NCBI GenBank assembly: GCA_945862065.1
Contig: CAMAWT010000017.1
Location: 1-61,066, forward strand
Source: Flavobacterium psychrophilum
Lineage (GTDB): Bacteria; Bacteroidota; Bacteroidia; Flavobacteriales; Flavobacteriaceae
Reading direction: 5' to 3'
Length of the DNA stretch: 61,066 nucleotides
The notes beneath the pieces were generated by a model that saw only the letters and a program-made list of their open reading frames with translations, searched no databases and was not told where the DNA came from. This document shows, one piece after another, positions 37,041 to 44,417 of this stretch. Within the stretch, counting starts at the first letter, position 1. The number at the start of each line of letters is the position of its first letter. Both the position numbers and the translations under genes were made by a program.

Positions 37041-38006
37041 TTACTTCTCCATCGAATCAATAATCATATACGCTACTCGCAAAGCCTCAGTTCCATCTTC
37101 AAGCGTCACAATAGGAGTAGTATTATTGTTTATTGCATCTGCAAAAGTTTCCAATTCGTCCAAAATAGCATTATTTGGTGCCACATCCGGATTATTAAAA
37201 TAAATCTGCTTCTTTTCGCCTTCTGCATTTTGCAAAATCATATCAAAATCGCCAGGCATTTCGGGCGCATCTTTCATTTTTACAACCTCACATATTTTAT
37301 CCAAATAATCCACAGAAATGTAAGCATCTTTCTGAAAAAACCTCGATTTACGCATGTTTTTCATCGAAATCCTACTCGAAGTAATATTGGCAACACAGCC
37401 ATTTTCAAACTCAATTCTGGCATTGGCAATATCTGGCGACTGACTCAAAACAGAAACCCCGCTAGCGTGAACCGACTTCACTTTCGATTTTACAACACTC
37501 AAAATCGCGTCAATATCATGAATCATCAAATCTAAAACCACAGGAACATCGGTGCCTCTTGGGTTAAACTCTGCCAATCGATGCGTTTCAATAAACATAG
37601 GATTTTCTATCTGATCTTTTACCGCAATAAACGCCGGATTAAAACGCTCCACATGTCCAACTTGCCCCTTAACGTTATATTCTTTTGACAACGAAATAAT
37701 TTCTTCCGCTTCAGCAACAGTAGTAGAAATTGGCTTTTCAATAAAAACGTGCTTCCCAGATTTTATCGCCACTTTCGCACATTTGTAATGAGAAAGGGTA
37801 GGAGTTACAATGTCAATTACATCAACAGCATGAATCAATTTGGCAATGGTATCAAACTGTTTATAGCCAAATTCAGCTGCAATTTTAGCTCCATTTTCAT
37901 GATTTTCATCATAAAAACCAACCAGTTCATATTTTTCAGATTGTTGCAACAACCTCAAATGTATCTTTCCGAGGTGGCCTGCACCTAAAACTCCAACTTT
38001 AAGCAT
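37041..38006 (-). CDS. Gfo/Idh/MocA family oxidoreductase
   Basis: The frame extends to 38039, but the ATG at 38006 gives the natural N-terminus MLKVGVLGAGHLGKIHL and a 321-residue protein of usual length. The Rossmann GAGHLG motif is followed by the conserved EKPIS motif near residues 95-99, with the lysine typical of sugar- and inositol-type dehydrogenases. An HVERFNPAF block and a C-terminal alpha/beta domain with LDLMIHDIDAIL follow. The substrate cannot be predicted. In this phylum such genes often belong to lipopolysaccharide or sugar metabolism; its immediate neighbours do not decide this. It lies divergent from pcm. Confidence 0.9.
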   Translation of the reverse strand: MLKVGVLGAGHLGKIHLRLLQQSEKYELVGFYDENHENGAKIAAEFGYKQFDTIAKLIHAVDVIDIVTPTLSHYKCAKVAIKSGKHVFIEKPISTTVAEAEEIISLSKEYNVKGQVGHVERFNPAFIAVKDQIENPMFIETHRLAEFNPRGTDVPVVLDLMIHDIDAILSVVKSKVKSVHASGVSVLSQSPDIANARIEFENGCVANITSSRISMKNMRKSRFFQKDAYISVDYLDKICEVVKMKDAPEMPGDFDMILQNAEGEKKQIYFNNPDVAPNNAILDELETFADAINNNTTPIVTLEDGTEALRVAYMIIDSMEK

Positions 38007-38085
38007 AGAAATAAATTTTATCAAAAATACAAAAATCAAAACATATCAACCTTATACAAATGATAAATTTATTTAAGTTAATATG

Positions 38086-38213
38086 GCCGTGCCCCTTTTG
38101 TATAAAAAACAATTCGTGCCTCATTTATTTTTTATACAAAAGCGTCGCGTTTTCCGCTATATCTTTTGCTCCGCTGCGCTGCACAAAAGGATGCCGCTTC
38201 AACCGCTCACGCA
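38086..38213 (-). repeat. Dispersed direct-repeat/hairpin element, copy F, abutting pcm
   Basis: On the minus strand it starts GCGTGAGCGGTTGAAGCGGC and contains a short stem CTTTTG / CAAAAG. The other flank is GATATAGCGGAAAACGCGAC. A second stem follows: CTTTTGTATAAAAAA pairs perfectly with TTTTTTATACAAAAG. It lies in the gap between divergent genes and runs in frame into pcm, creating a false N-terminal extension. Confidence 0.75.
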
Positions 38214-38304
38214 AACCTGTTTTCATATGATAAATAGTTTTCAAAAATCGATTTGTATTTTGATTTTTTTACAACTATTTTTACAAAATAAACCAATATC
38301 AAAA

Positions 38305-38946
38305 TTGAAAGATACAAACAAACATCAAGGACTTCGCAATCAACTAGCCAAAGTACTAGAAGATAAAGGAATTACAGATACAAATGTCTTGAATGCTATT
38401 AAAACAGTACCGAGACACTTGTTCTTAAATTCAAGTTTTGAAGATTTTGCATACCAAGACAAAGCGTTCCCAATTGGTGCTGGTCAAACCATTTCTCAGC
38501 CATATACTGTAGCTTTTCAAAGTCAATTATTACAAGTTAAAAAAGATGATAAAATACTCGAAATAGGCACGGGGAGCGGCTACCAAACCGCTGTTTTATT
38601 TTTGATGGGAGCCAAAGTGTATTCTATTGAAAGGCAAAATGAGTTGTTTAAATCTACTTCTTTATTATTGCCAAAATTAGGCATCAGACCCAAACATTTA
38701 TCATTTGGAGATGGATACAAAGGACTTCCAAATTTTGCGCCATTTGATAGTATTATTGTAACAGCAGGCGCACCAACCATCCCCGAAGCTTTGATGGCAC
38801 AACTCAAAATTGGTGGAAAACTAATAATACCCGTAGGCGAAGTCGAACAAATAATGACGATGTTAATAAGGAAAAACGAAACCCAATTTGAAAAACATGA
38901 ATTAGGTGATTTTAAGTTTGTACCCTTATTAGAAAATAAAAATTAA
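38305..38946 (+). CDS. pcm: Protein-L-isoaspartate O-methyltransferase
   Basis: Starting at the TTG at 38305 the protein is MKDTNKHQGLRNQLAK..., 213 residues, the usual length. It repairs isoaspartyl residues in aged proteins by SAM-dependent methylation. Visible motifs are VPRHLFL, AFPIGAGQTISQPYTVA, the SAM loop ILEIGTGSGYQTAVL, and IIVTAGAPTIPEALMAQLKIGGKLIIPVG. The frame is open back to 38083, but 38083-38226 lies in a repeat element. An ATG at 38227 would add 26 residues with a hydrophobic stretch (ICILIFLQLFLQ), which would be odd for a cytosolic enzyme. TTG starts are used elsewhere in this window, so 38305 is preferred. Confidence 0.9.
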   Translation: MKDTNKHQGLRNQLAKVLEDKGITDTNVLNAIKTVPRHLFLNSSFEDFAYQDKAFPIGAGQTISQPYTVAFQSQLLQVKKDDKILEIGTGSGYQTAVLFLMGAKVYSIERQNELFKSTSLLLPKLGIRPKHLSFGDGYKGLPNFAPFDSIIVTAGAPTIPEALMAQLKIGGKLIIPVGEVEQIMTMLIRKNETQFEKHELGDFKFVPLLENKN

Positions 38947-38965
38947 CCCATCTTAAGATGGGTTA
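38944..38965. terminator. Perfect 22-bp palindrome joining two convergent stop codons
   Basis: TAACCCATCTT is followed by its exact complement AAGATGGGTTA. The left TAA is the pcm stop and the right TTA is the complement of the Fic-gene stop. It should fold into the same hairpin in both transcripts. No long T run follows. Confidence 0.75.
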
Positions 38966-40012
38966 TTTGCTAATAATTGATAAATAACGCTCCAAACATT
39001 CTTTTTCAATTTGAGCAACAAACAAAATAAAATCTTCTTTATTGTTTTTTGTTTGTGCTGTTTCTAATGTTTGATAATACTTCATGCGGGTTTCATAATC
39101 TCCTTTAATATTGGCAATTACATAACCATGTTGCAACAAAATAAAATTCATTACTAAACGAGATGTTCTTCCATTGCCATCAATAAATGGGTGAATAGTA
39201 ACCAATCTTTCATGCAATTCTGCAGCCAAAACAACTGGGTGTAGTTTATTTTTTTGTTGATCCATCCAAATAAAATAATCTTCCATCTGCTTTGCAACTA
39301 GATAGGGTTGCGGTGGCATATGGCTACTTCCTTTAATCATTACTTGAACTTTTCTATACCTACCAGCATCTTCTGGTAAAATACCTCGCAATATTAAATT
39401 ATGAACAGAAAGTAATTCTCTTTCATTGATAGAAAAATTTCTATCAACTAATTGTTTGATATAACCAATAGCTTCCACATGGTTTATTGCCTCTAAATGC
39501 TCGCGCATACTTTTTCCAGAAACGGTAAGCCCTTCATTGATTACTAAATCTGTTTCACGAAGGGTTAATGTATTTCCTTCAATACGGTTGCTTTCAAAAA
39601 TATATTCTAATTCTAAAGCTTGGGTAATTCTATAACTATCAAACTCTCGAAAGGTATTTAGTTTTGTCTTTAAAGCATCTATTTCATCCAAAATAGTTTG
39701 TAAATTTTTTGAAATAGTTCTTTTTTGAATGGCATAGCTATTTTCAATTTCCTCACGAACCAAATCCATGGCACGCATTGTTAAATCATCTGAACCAATT
39801 TCATATAAAATTTTTTCTTTCAACCAAGCAATCATTAAGGTATCTTGGTCTATTTCTAATATCTGAGCAAGTTTTACAATTTGTTCTTTTGTTGGTTTTC
39901 TTGTACCATTTTCAAACTTACTAATCAATGCTTGATCAATTTGCATTAATTGTGCTAATTCTCTGGTTTTGATATTTTTTTGTTCTCTGGCGTTTTTTAA
40001 TAAAGTTCTCAT
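38963..40012 (-). CDS. XRE helix-turn-helix / Fic domain protein (AMPylase-type)
   Basis: This 349-residue protein has an N-terminal XRE-type helix-turn-helix (about residues 1-60: TRELAQLMQIDQALISKFENGTRKP). A linker and a C-terminal Fic domain follow. The Fic active site is HPFIDGNGRTSR at 274-285, complete, so transfer of AMP or a related moiety is expected. An inhibitory helix motif with S141, E145, G146 and N147 sits before the Fic core, the arrangement of self-inhibited Fic proteins, so no separate antitoxin is needed. Fic proteins with DNA-binding heads may regulate their own gene. Its target is unknown. It converges on pcm and follows smpB. Confidence 0.92.
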   Translation of the reverse strand: MRTLLKNAREQKNIKTRELAQLMQIDQALISKFENGTRKPTKEQIVKLAQILEIDQDTLMIAWLKEKILYEIGSDDLTMRAMDLVREEIENSYAIQKRTISKNLQTILDEIDALKTKLNTFREFDSYRITQALELEYIFESNRIEGNTLTLRETDLVINEGLTVSGKSMREHLEAINHVEAIGYIKQLVDRNFSINERELLSVHNLILRGILPEDAGRYRKVQVMIKGSSHMPPQPYLVAKQMEDYFIWMDQQKNKLHPVVLAAELHERLVTIHPFIDGNGRTSRLVMNFILLQHGYVIANIKGDYETRMKYYQTLETAQTKNNKEDFILFVAQIEKECLERYLSIISK

Positions 40013-40083
40013 CTTTTTGTGACTTTAAAATTCATGACAAATTTAGTCATATTTTTAAATAAAAAAAAGTTTTCTACAACTTT

Positions 40084-40542
40084 TTAATTAAATTCTTTTT
40101 TTATCCTAGCCAAATCGCGTTTGGTGTCTTGTTCTTTTAAAGATTCTCTTTTATCATACGTTTTTTTACCACGACATAAACCAATTTCTAATTTAGCCAA
40201 TCCTTTTTCGTTGGTGAATAAACGCAAAGGAACAATGGTAAGACCTTTTGTTTCAACACTTCGTTCTAAAGATTTGAGTTCTCTTTTGTTCAATAAAAGT
40301 TTTCGTTCGCTTCTTGCTTTGTGATTAAACTGGTTTCCAAAAGCATATTCTTCAATGGAAGTATTGATAGCAAACAACTCACTTTGTTCATTAAACTCAC
40401 AAAAACTTTCGGTAATATTTGCTTTACCTAATCTGATGGATTTAATTTCTGTTCCCGTCAATACAATTCCGGCAGAGAATGTTTCGATGATTTCATAATC
40501 AAATCGGGCTCTTTTATTAAGTATGTTGGCGGTTTTTATCAT
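40084..40542 (-). CDS. smpB: SsrA-binding protein SmpB
   Basis: This 152-residue protein binds tmRNA and delivers it to stalled ribosomes. The sequence [31 protein letters not shown] is the classic SmpB opening. [28 protein letters not shown] and [20 protein letters not shown] follow, and the C-terminal tail is lysine-rich (DLARIKKEF). Length is normal. The tmRNA gene itself is not in the window. A 71-base gap separates it from the Fic gene, so they may share a message. Confidence 0.97.
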   Translation of the reverse strand: MIKTANILNKRARFDYEIIETFSAGIVLTGTEIKSIRLGKANITESFCEFNEQSELFAINTSIEEYAFGNQFNHKARSERKLLLNKRELKSLERSVETKGLTIVPLRLFTNEKGLAKLEIGLCRGKKTYDKRESLKEQDTKRDLARIKKEFN

Positions 40543-40625
40543 AAGAAGTACAAAATTACTACAAAAAGCAAAGATAGCGCAAGAGTATTGTATTTATTTT
40601 TAAATAATGAAAGTATTAAATCGTT

Positions 40626-40633
40626 TATATTTG
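40626..40633 (+). promoter_or_regulatory. TAnnTTTG box 4 bases before the VF530 gene start
   Basis: TATATTTG ends 4 bases before the ATG at 40638. If used as the -7 element, transcription would begin at or next to the start codon, giving a leaderless message. Confidence 0.5.
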
Positions 40634-40637
40634 TAAA

Positions 40638-40868
40638 ATGGAAAATAAATTACAAAAAGATCCACTTCATGGCGTAACGCTCCAAAAAATTGTAGAAAGT
40701 TTGGTTAATTATTATGGTTTTGAAGAATTAAGTGTTCGAATCAAAATAAAATGTTTTATGGATAATCCGTCTATAAAATCGAGTTTGACTTTTTTGAGAA
40801 AAACCGACTGGGCACGCAAAAAAGTGGAGGAGTTGTATGTGAAAACCCTTCCGAGAATTAGTGAATAG
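40638..40868 (+). CDS. VF530 family DNA-binding protein (DUF2132)
   Basis: This 76-residue protein consists of [34 protein letters not shown] and [25 protein letters not shown], the complete VF530 fold. The W in KTDWAR and the basic surface fit DNA binding described for the family. The biological role is unknown. It stands alone, divergent from smpB and convergent with a membrane protein gene. The end runs into a low-complexity stretch and repeat element G. Confidence 0.9.
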   Translation: MENKLQKDPLHGVTLQKIVESLVNYYGFEELSVRIKIKCFMDNPSIKSSLTFLRKTDWARKKVEELYVKTLPRISE

Positions 40869-40875
40869 TAAAAAA

Positions 40876-40960
40876 ATCAACATCAATATCAAAAATCAAT
40901 ATCAAATAAGTATATTTTCTAATTCGCTCATTATCCAATTCGCTCATTATCTAATTAACC
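40876..40960. repeat. Short tandem repeats between the VF530 gene and repeat element G
   Basis: ATCAATATCAAA-type units are followed by two 16-base units, AATTCGCTCATTATCC at 40921-40936 and AATTCGCTCATTATCT at 40937-40952. The apparent reading frame through this stretch starts with GTG and has no coding character. Confidence 0.75.
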
Positions 40961-40990
40961 AATTTTCTTCTGAAAAACAATATTTCAAGT

Positions 40991-41071
40991 TCAGCCCTGA
41001 TGGAGCCGATATCCTCCTGAAGTCCCGGAGGGCTAAGGAGATAAAGGCGACAGCAGGACAGATAGTCTTGA
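40991..41071 (+). repeat. Dispersed direct-repeat/hairpin element, copy G (degenerate)
   Basis: It opens CAGCCCTGATGGAGCCGATA and closes GATAAAGGCGACAGCAGGAC. The middle is a short G+C-rich hairpin (TCCTCCtgaagtcccGGAGGg). It is the most diverged copy but keeps both flanks in order. Confidence 0.6.
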
Positions 41072-41095
41072 AAAACGGGATTGTGTGCTGCCCAA

Positions 41096-41132
41096 AAAAA
41101 AGGGAATAATCTTTTACGACTATTCCCTTTTT
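41096..41132. terminator. Bidirectional terminator between the VF530 gene and the membrane protein gene
   Basis: AAAAAGGGAATA and TATTCCCTTTTT are complementary around a 12-base loop. A-rich and T-rich ends on both sides allow it to work in either direction between these convergent genes. Confidence 0.85.
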
Positions 41133-41146
41133 GAAATATTATTGGT

Positions 41147-42673
41147 TTAGTTTTCGGCAATTCCTCTCCATTGTTTTAACTTTTTGGATAAAAACAAAAG
41201 TAGTAGAACTACAAAAAGAAAATTGAGGCACATTAACAAATAAGTATTGTCTTTTAACCACTCAATTTTTGGGAAGGCAATGGCTCGACCAGCATAAGCA
41301 AAATCGTTGTAGCCACTTACTGCTTTTGAAATTTCGAGTACAAAATAGTAAACAATGGGCCCGAATGCAGGAAGCGACCATAGTAAAATGTTGTTGGTTA
41401 CGCCCGTTAAACCTTTTCCTTGGTTTTGTTTGGTTTTGATTAATAGATAGACAAAACAACCAATTATAAGTAATAAAAGCACTATTAAATAGACATATTC
41501 TGAAGAAGAAATGGCACTTAATATTCCGATTAAAATATTGAGAACGCCTAATGAAACCACTGCAATAAGCCAATTTTTGCCAGAGGTTACTCGGAATGAA
41601 AGTAATAATAATGATAAGCCAAGAGCAATGTAAGATATTAATAATAAGGTATCTAAATCAATATCTGGTCTGTTGTAAGCATCGGCAATTTTTTCATAAT
41701 TGTATTGTAATGCTTTTTCGGGTACGTAGAATTTATAATATCGATACTGTTGATTGTTTTCGTAAGCAATATAACAATCGGTTGTATCAATTTTGGTTCC
41801 ATCATTATTGTTATAATAATAATCTTTTTCTTCGCTACCGATGGTTTTGTAATTATTGAAAGTTGGGAAGTCATAAATCAGATTTACCCACTTAGTAGCA
41901 TCGACACTCGATTTTAGTTTATGCTCATTAGCTATAACTAAATAATTTTGAAACAATGATTGAATTGCTTTTTTGTCATTATTGTATAACCAAGTTCGAA
42001 CTTCTTCTTTGTGAATGGAATCTTTTTCAAAATTAAAAAAGCTGTACGAGTTCAGGTTTTTGTTCATTAAAGAATTATAAGAATATTTTACACCTTTGTA
42101 AAGAAAATAATCTTTGGTTTTTATTTCAGTGCCAGTTGCTTTTACCGCTGTGGTATCTACTGAAACATCAGCTACAGCCGCTTCTCCACCATCATAGTAA
42201 TTGTTTGAATAAGAACCATCTACAAAAAATGAACCTTGACTCAATGTTTTACATCTTTTTTGGGCTTCTTCCAATGAATAATAATCTCTTATGCGCACTT
42301 CTTTTCCGTAATAATATGAAACTAAAAAAGAGCTGAGTAAAAAGAAACCGATAAAAAGCATTCCCCATTCTTTGAATAATGAAATATTAGTTTTTGGGTA
42401 AAATGATTTTAAACCGTTGTTTTTGAAATAGTTAATACACCACAAAATGATGGTAAGAATGGAGATTAAAACAGCAAAGAAAATGATAGTTACATCGGCA
42501 CCATTTCCTGAATAGTCATTTTCGGTTTCTGTAAAATCGAGTTTTCCATTTACATAACCAAGAATTGTAAAAATAATATGCATAGCAATGGCAATAACTG
42601 CTAAAGGAATTATTTTGAGGTTCCAAATTAATGGATATTTTAATAAAAGTTGTTTTTGAAAGTTTTTGAACAT
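41147..42673 (-). CDS. Polytopic membrane protein, probable partner of the adjacent ABC ATPase
   Basis: This 508-residue protein has about eight predicted helices: three in the first 121 residues (near 20-40, 62-84, 103-121) and five in the last 160 (near 348-368, 376-398, 403-422, 437-456, 480-500). A soluble domain of about 220 residues separates them. It contains many tyrosines and an acidic, asparagine-rich patch near YYYNNNDGTK. I do not recognise the family. The gene begins 12 bases after the stop of an ABC ATPase gene on the same strand, so it is probably the permease of that system. The large loop would face outside and could bind a substrate or another protein. Confidence 0.75.
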   Translation of the reverse strand: MFKNFQKQLLLKYPLIWNLKIIPLAVIAIAMHIIFTILGYVNGKLDFTETENDYSGNGADVTIIFFAVLISILTIILWCINYFKNNGLKSFYPKTNISLFKEWGMLFIGFFLLSSFLVSYYYGKEVRIRDYYSLEEAQKRCKTLSQGSFFVDGSYSNNYYDGGEAAVADVSVDTTAVKATGTEIKTKDYFLYKGVKYSYNSLMNKNLNSYSFFNFEKDSIHKEEVRTWLYNNDKKAIQSLFQNYLVIANEHKLKSSVDATKWVNLIYDFPTFNNYKTIGSEEKDYYYNNNDGTKIDTTDCYIAYENNQQYRYYKFYVPEKALQYNYEKIADAYNRPDIDLDTLLLISYIALGLSLLLLSFRVTSGKNWLIAVVSLGVLNILIGILSAISSSEYVYLIVLLLLIIGCFVYLLIKTKQNQGKGLTGVTNNILLWSLPAFGPIVYYFVLEISKAVSGYNDFAYAGRAIAFPKIEWLKDNTYLLMCLNFLFVVLLLLFLSKKLKQWRGIAEN

Positions 42674-42685
42674 GATAAATATTTT

Positions 42686-43849
42686 TTAAGATACAAAAAA
42701 GCGACGTGTTGAGTTGGAAATATTTCTAAAATAAGACAATGGAATATTGTTTTGAATGATAATTTCCATAAAATTATATACAGATACTTTTTCTGGGAAG
42801 GTAACAATGTAAGTACCTCCGTTGAATTGTAATGAGATCATTTCAAATTTTTCAAAAATAGCACCCAATTCTTTTTGATTGAGTGTGCTTTCAAATTCTA
42901 TAACTAATTGTTTTTCTACTTTATCCTCTTCTGAAACGATTTCTTTTTCGTGTAAATTTTTCTGTTTTCCTTGTTTTAAGAAAATAACTTGATCGGAAGT
43001 TTTTTCTACTTCATATAATTGTTGCGAACTTAAAACAATTCCGATGGGTCTGAAAGCTGATTTTGCAATTGATTTAAAATCCTCCAAAACAGTTTGTTGT
43101 GCCAAAATATCTAAATTTGCCAATGGCTCATCAATCAATAATATTTTTGGTTTTCTCAAAAGCATTCGTGCCAATTCAAAGCGCATTTTGTAACCAGACG
43201 ACAAGCTTTTCCAACTATGATTTCTGAATTTTCGTAGACCTAATCTAGCAATTATTAATTCTACAATCACCTCATTTTCTTCGGGTGAATAGCCGTAGCA
43301 AGAGGCCGTAAATTGTAAATTCTCAAACATAGAACCATACCAAGTATCGGTTCGTTGCGGTATGTAAACCAGTTGCGTTCTCAAATCATATGAATCGATG
43401 AACTCAAAATTGTATTTGATAGCACCTTTAGTAGCAAATAACTCGCCACAAAGCAGTCGTAAAAGCGTTGTTTTCCCGTTTCCATTTTCCCCAACCAATC
43501 CTAAAATTTCACCTTGACAAAGTTCCAAATCTATCGGGCCAAGTCCAAAACGACTCATTCCATAACTTTTTTCAAGATTGGAAGTGCTCACCAAAAGCGT
43601 TCTTTCTGCAATTGGTTTTTTTGAAAGAAATTGGTATAAATCATTTAAAATAGATTCAAATTTTTCTTTTTTATTTTCAGAATTGGCTTCATTTTGATCT
43701 AACCAATTAAGAAAATCACTTGTTTTTTTGTAATGATTTAAATCTTCGGTATCCAAAGTTAAATCAATAATTCTTTTGGTAAGAATAGAAAAGTCATCAA
43801 ACTTCAGGAAGTTTTGTAACTCTTCAAATTGTTTTTCGAATTCGTTCAT
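42686..43849 (-). CDS. ABC transporter ATP-binding protein with atypical signature and H-loop
   Basis: This 387-residue ATPase has an N-terminal extension of about 85 residues that resembles no standard ABC domain. The nucleotide domain follows: Walker A GENGNGKTT at 120-128, Q-loop Q165, signature LSSGY at 216-220 instead of LSGGQ, Walker B ILLIDE at 236-241, and D-loop NLD. Where the switch histidine normally sits (SSH), it reads SSQ, with glutamine at 276. A C-terminal domain (about 300-387) resembles the regulatory tails of ABC-2 type ATPases. It precedes a polytopic membrane protein gene by 12 bases. The system may be an ABC-2-like exporter; substrate unknown. Confidence 0.88.
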   Translation of the reverse strand: MNEFEKQFEELQNFLKFDDFSILTKRIIDLTLDTEDLNHYKKTSDFLNWLDQNEANSENKKEKFESILNDLYQFLSKKPIAERTLLVSTSNLEKSYGMSRFGLGPIDLELCQGEILGLVGENGNGKTTLLRLLCGELFATKGAIKYNFEFIDSYDLRTQLVYIPQRTDTWYGSMFENLQFTASCYGYSPEENEVIVELIIARLGLRKFRNHSWKSLSSGYKMRFELARMLLRKPKILLIDEPLANLDILAQQTVLEDFKSIAKSAFRPIGIVLSSQQLYEVEKTSDQVIFLKQGKQKNLHEKEIVSEEDKVEKQLVIEFESTLNQKELGAIFEKFEMISLQFNGGTYIVTFPEKVSVYNFMEIIIQNNIPLSYFRNISNSTRRFFVS

Positions 43850-43852
43850 AGT

Positions 43853-44413
43853 TTATTGCTTAAAATTTCGTTTGAGTAAAGTATATATTGCATTGTCTAG
43901 AAAAACGCCATTATAACATTCTTTTTCGATAAAATGACCTTCTTTGACATAATCATTTTTTAATAAAACTTTTTCAGAAGCAGTGTTTTTTGGGTCGATA
44001 ACAGCTTCTATACTGTTTAAATTCATTTGGTTAAAACCATAATTGGTTATCGCTTTTGCTGCTTCAGTAACATATCCTTTGTCTTGAAATTGCGGCATAA
44101 TCATGTATCCAATTTCGCCTCTATAGTTTTCAGGTTGGATTCTGTAAATACCTGCAATGCCAATCATTTTATCAACACCTTTTATGGTAATTGCCCAATT
44201 TATAGCAGTATTATTTTCTACGTTATCATCAATTACTTTCAAAAAGGTCATTGCTTCTTCCTTATTAGTAATCAAAGGTCTAGGAATAAATTTCATCGTA
44301 TCTGCGTTGCCTCGTAGTTCGATGATTTCGTCTAAATCAGATGCGGCTAATCGTCTTAAAACTAATCGTTCAGTTTCTATATTTTGAAAAGGATAAAAAT
44401 TAATGTTCAGCAT
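43853..44413 (-). CDS. GNAT family N-acetyltransferase (RimJ/RimL-like)
   Basis: This 186-residue protein has the opening ETERLVLRRLAASDLDEIIELR of RimJ/RimL-type acetyltransferases. The GEIGYMIMPQFQDKGYVTEAAKAI segment is the acetyl-CoA binding region (R/Q-x-x-G-x-A type), followed by NSIEAVIDPKNTASEKVLLKNDY. These enzymes acetylate protein N-termini or small amines; the substrate cannot be given. It ends 3 bases before the ABC ATPase start, so it is in the same minus-strand run. It follows an aldose epimerase gene after 4 bases. Confidence 0.92.
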   Translation of the reverse strand: MLNINFYPFQNIETERLVLRRLAASDLDEIIELRGNADTMKFIPRPLITNKEEAMTFLKVIDDNVENNTAINWAITIKGVDKMIGIAGIYRIQPENYRGEIGYMIMPQFQDKGYVTEAAKAITNYGFNQMNLNSIEAVIDPKNTASEKVLLKNDYVKEGHFIEKECYNGVFLDNAIYTLLKRNFKQ

Positions 44414-44417
44414 ATTT

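Noticed and set aside
40861..41109. GTG-started reading frame after the VF530 gene
   Set aside because: It covers short tandem repeats and element G, with no coding character.
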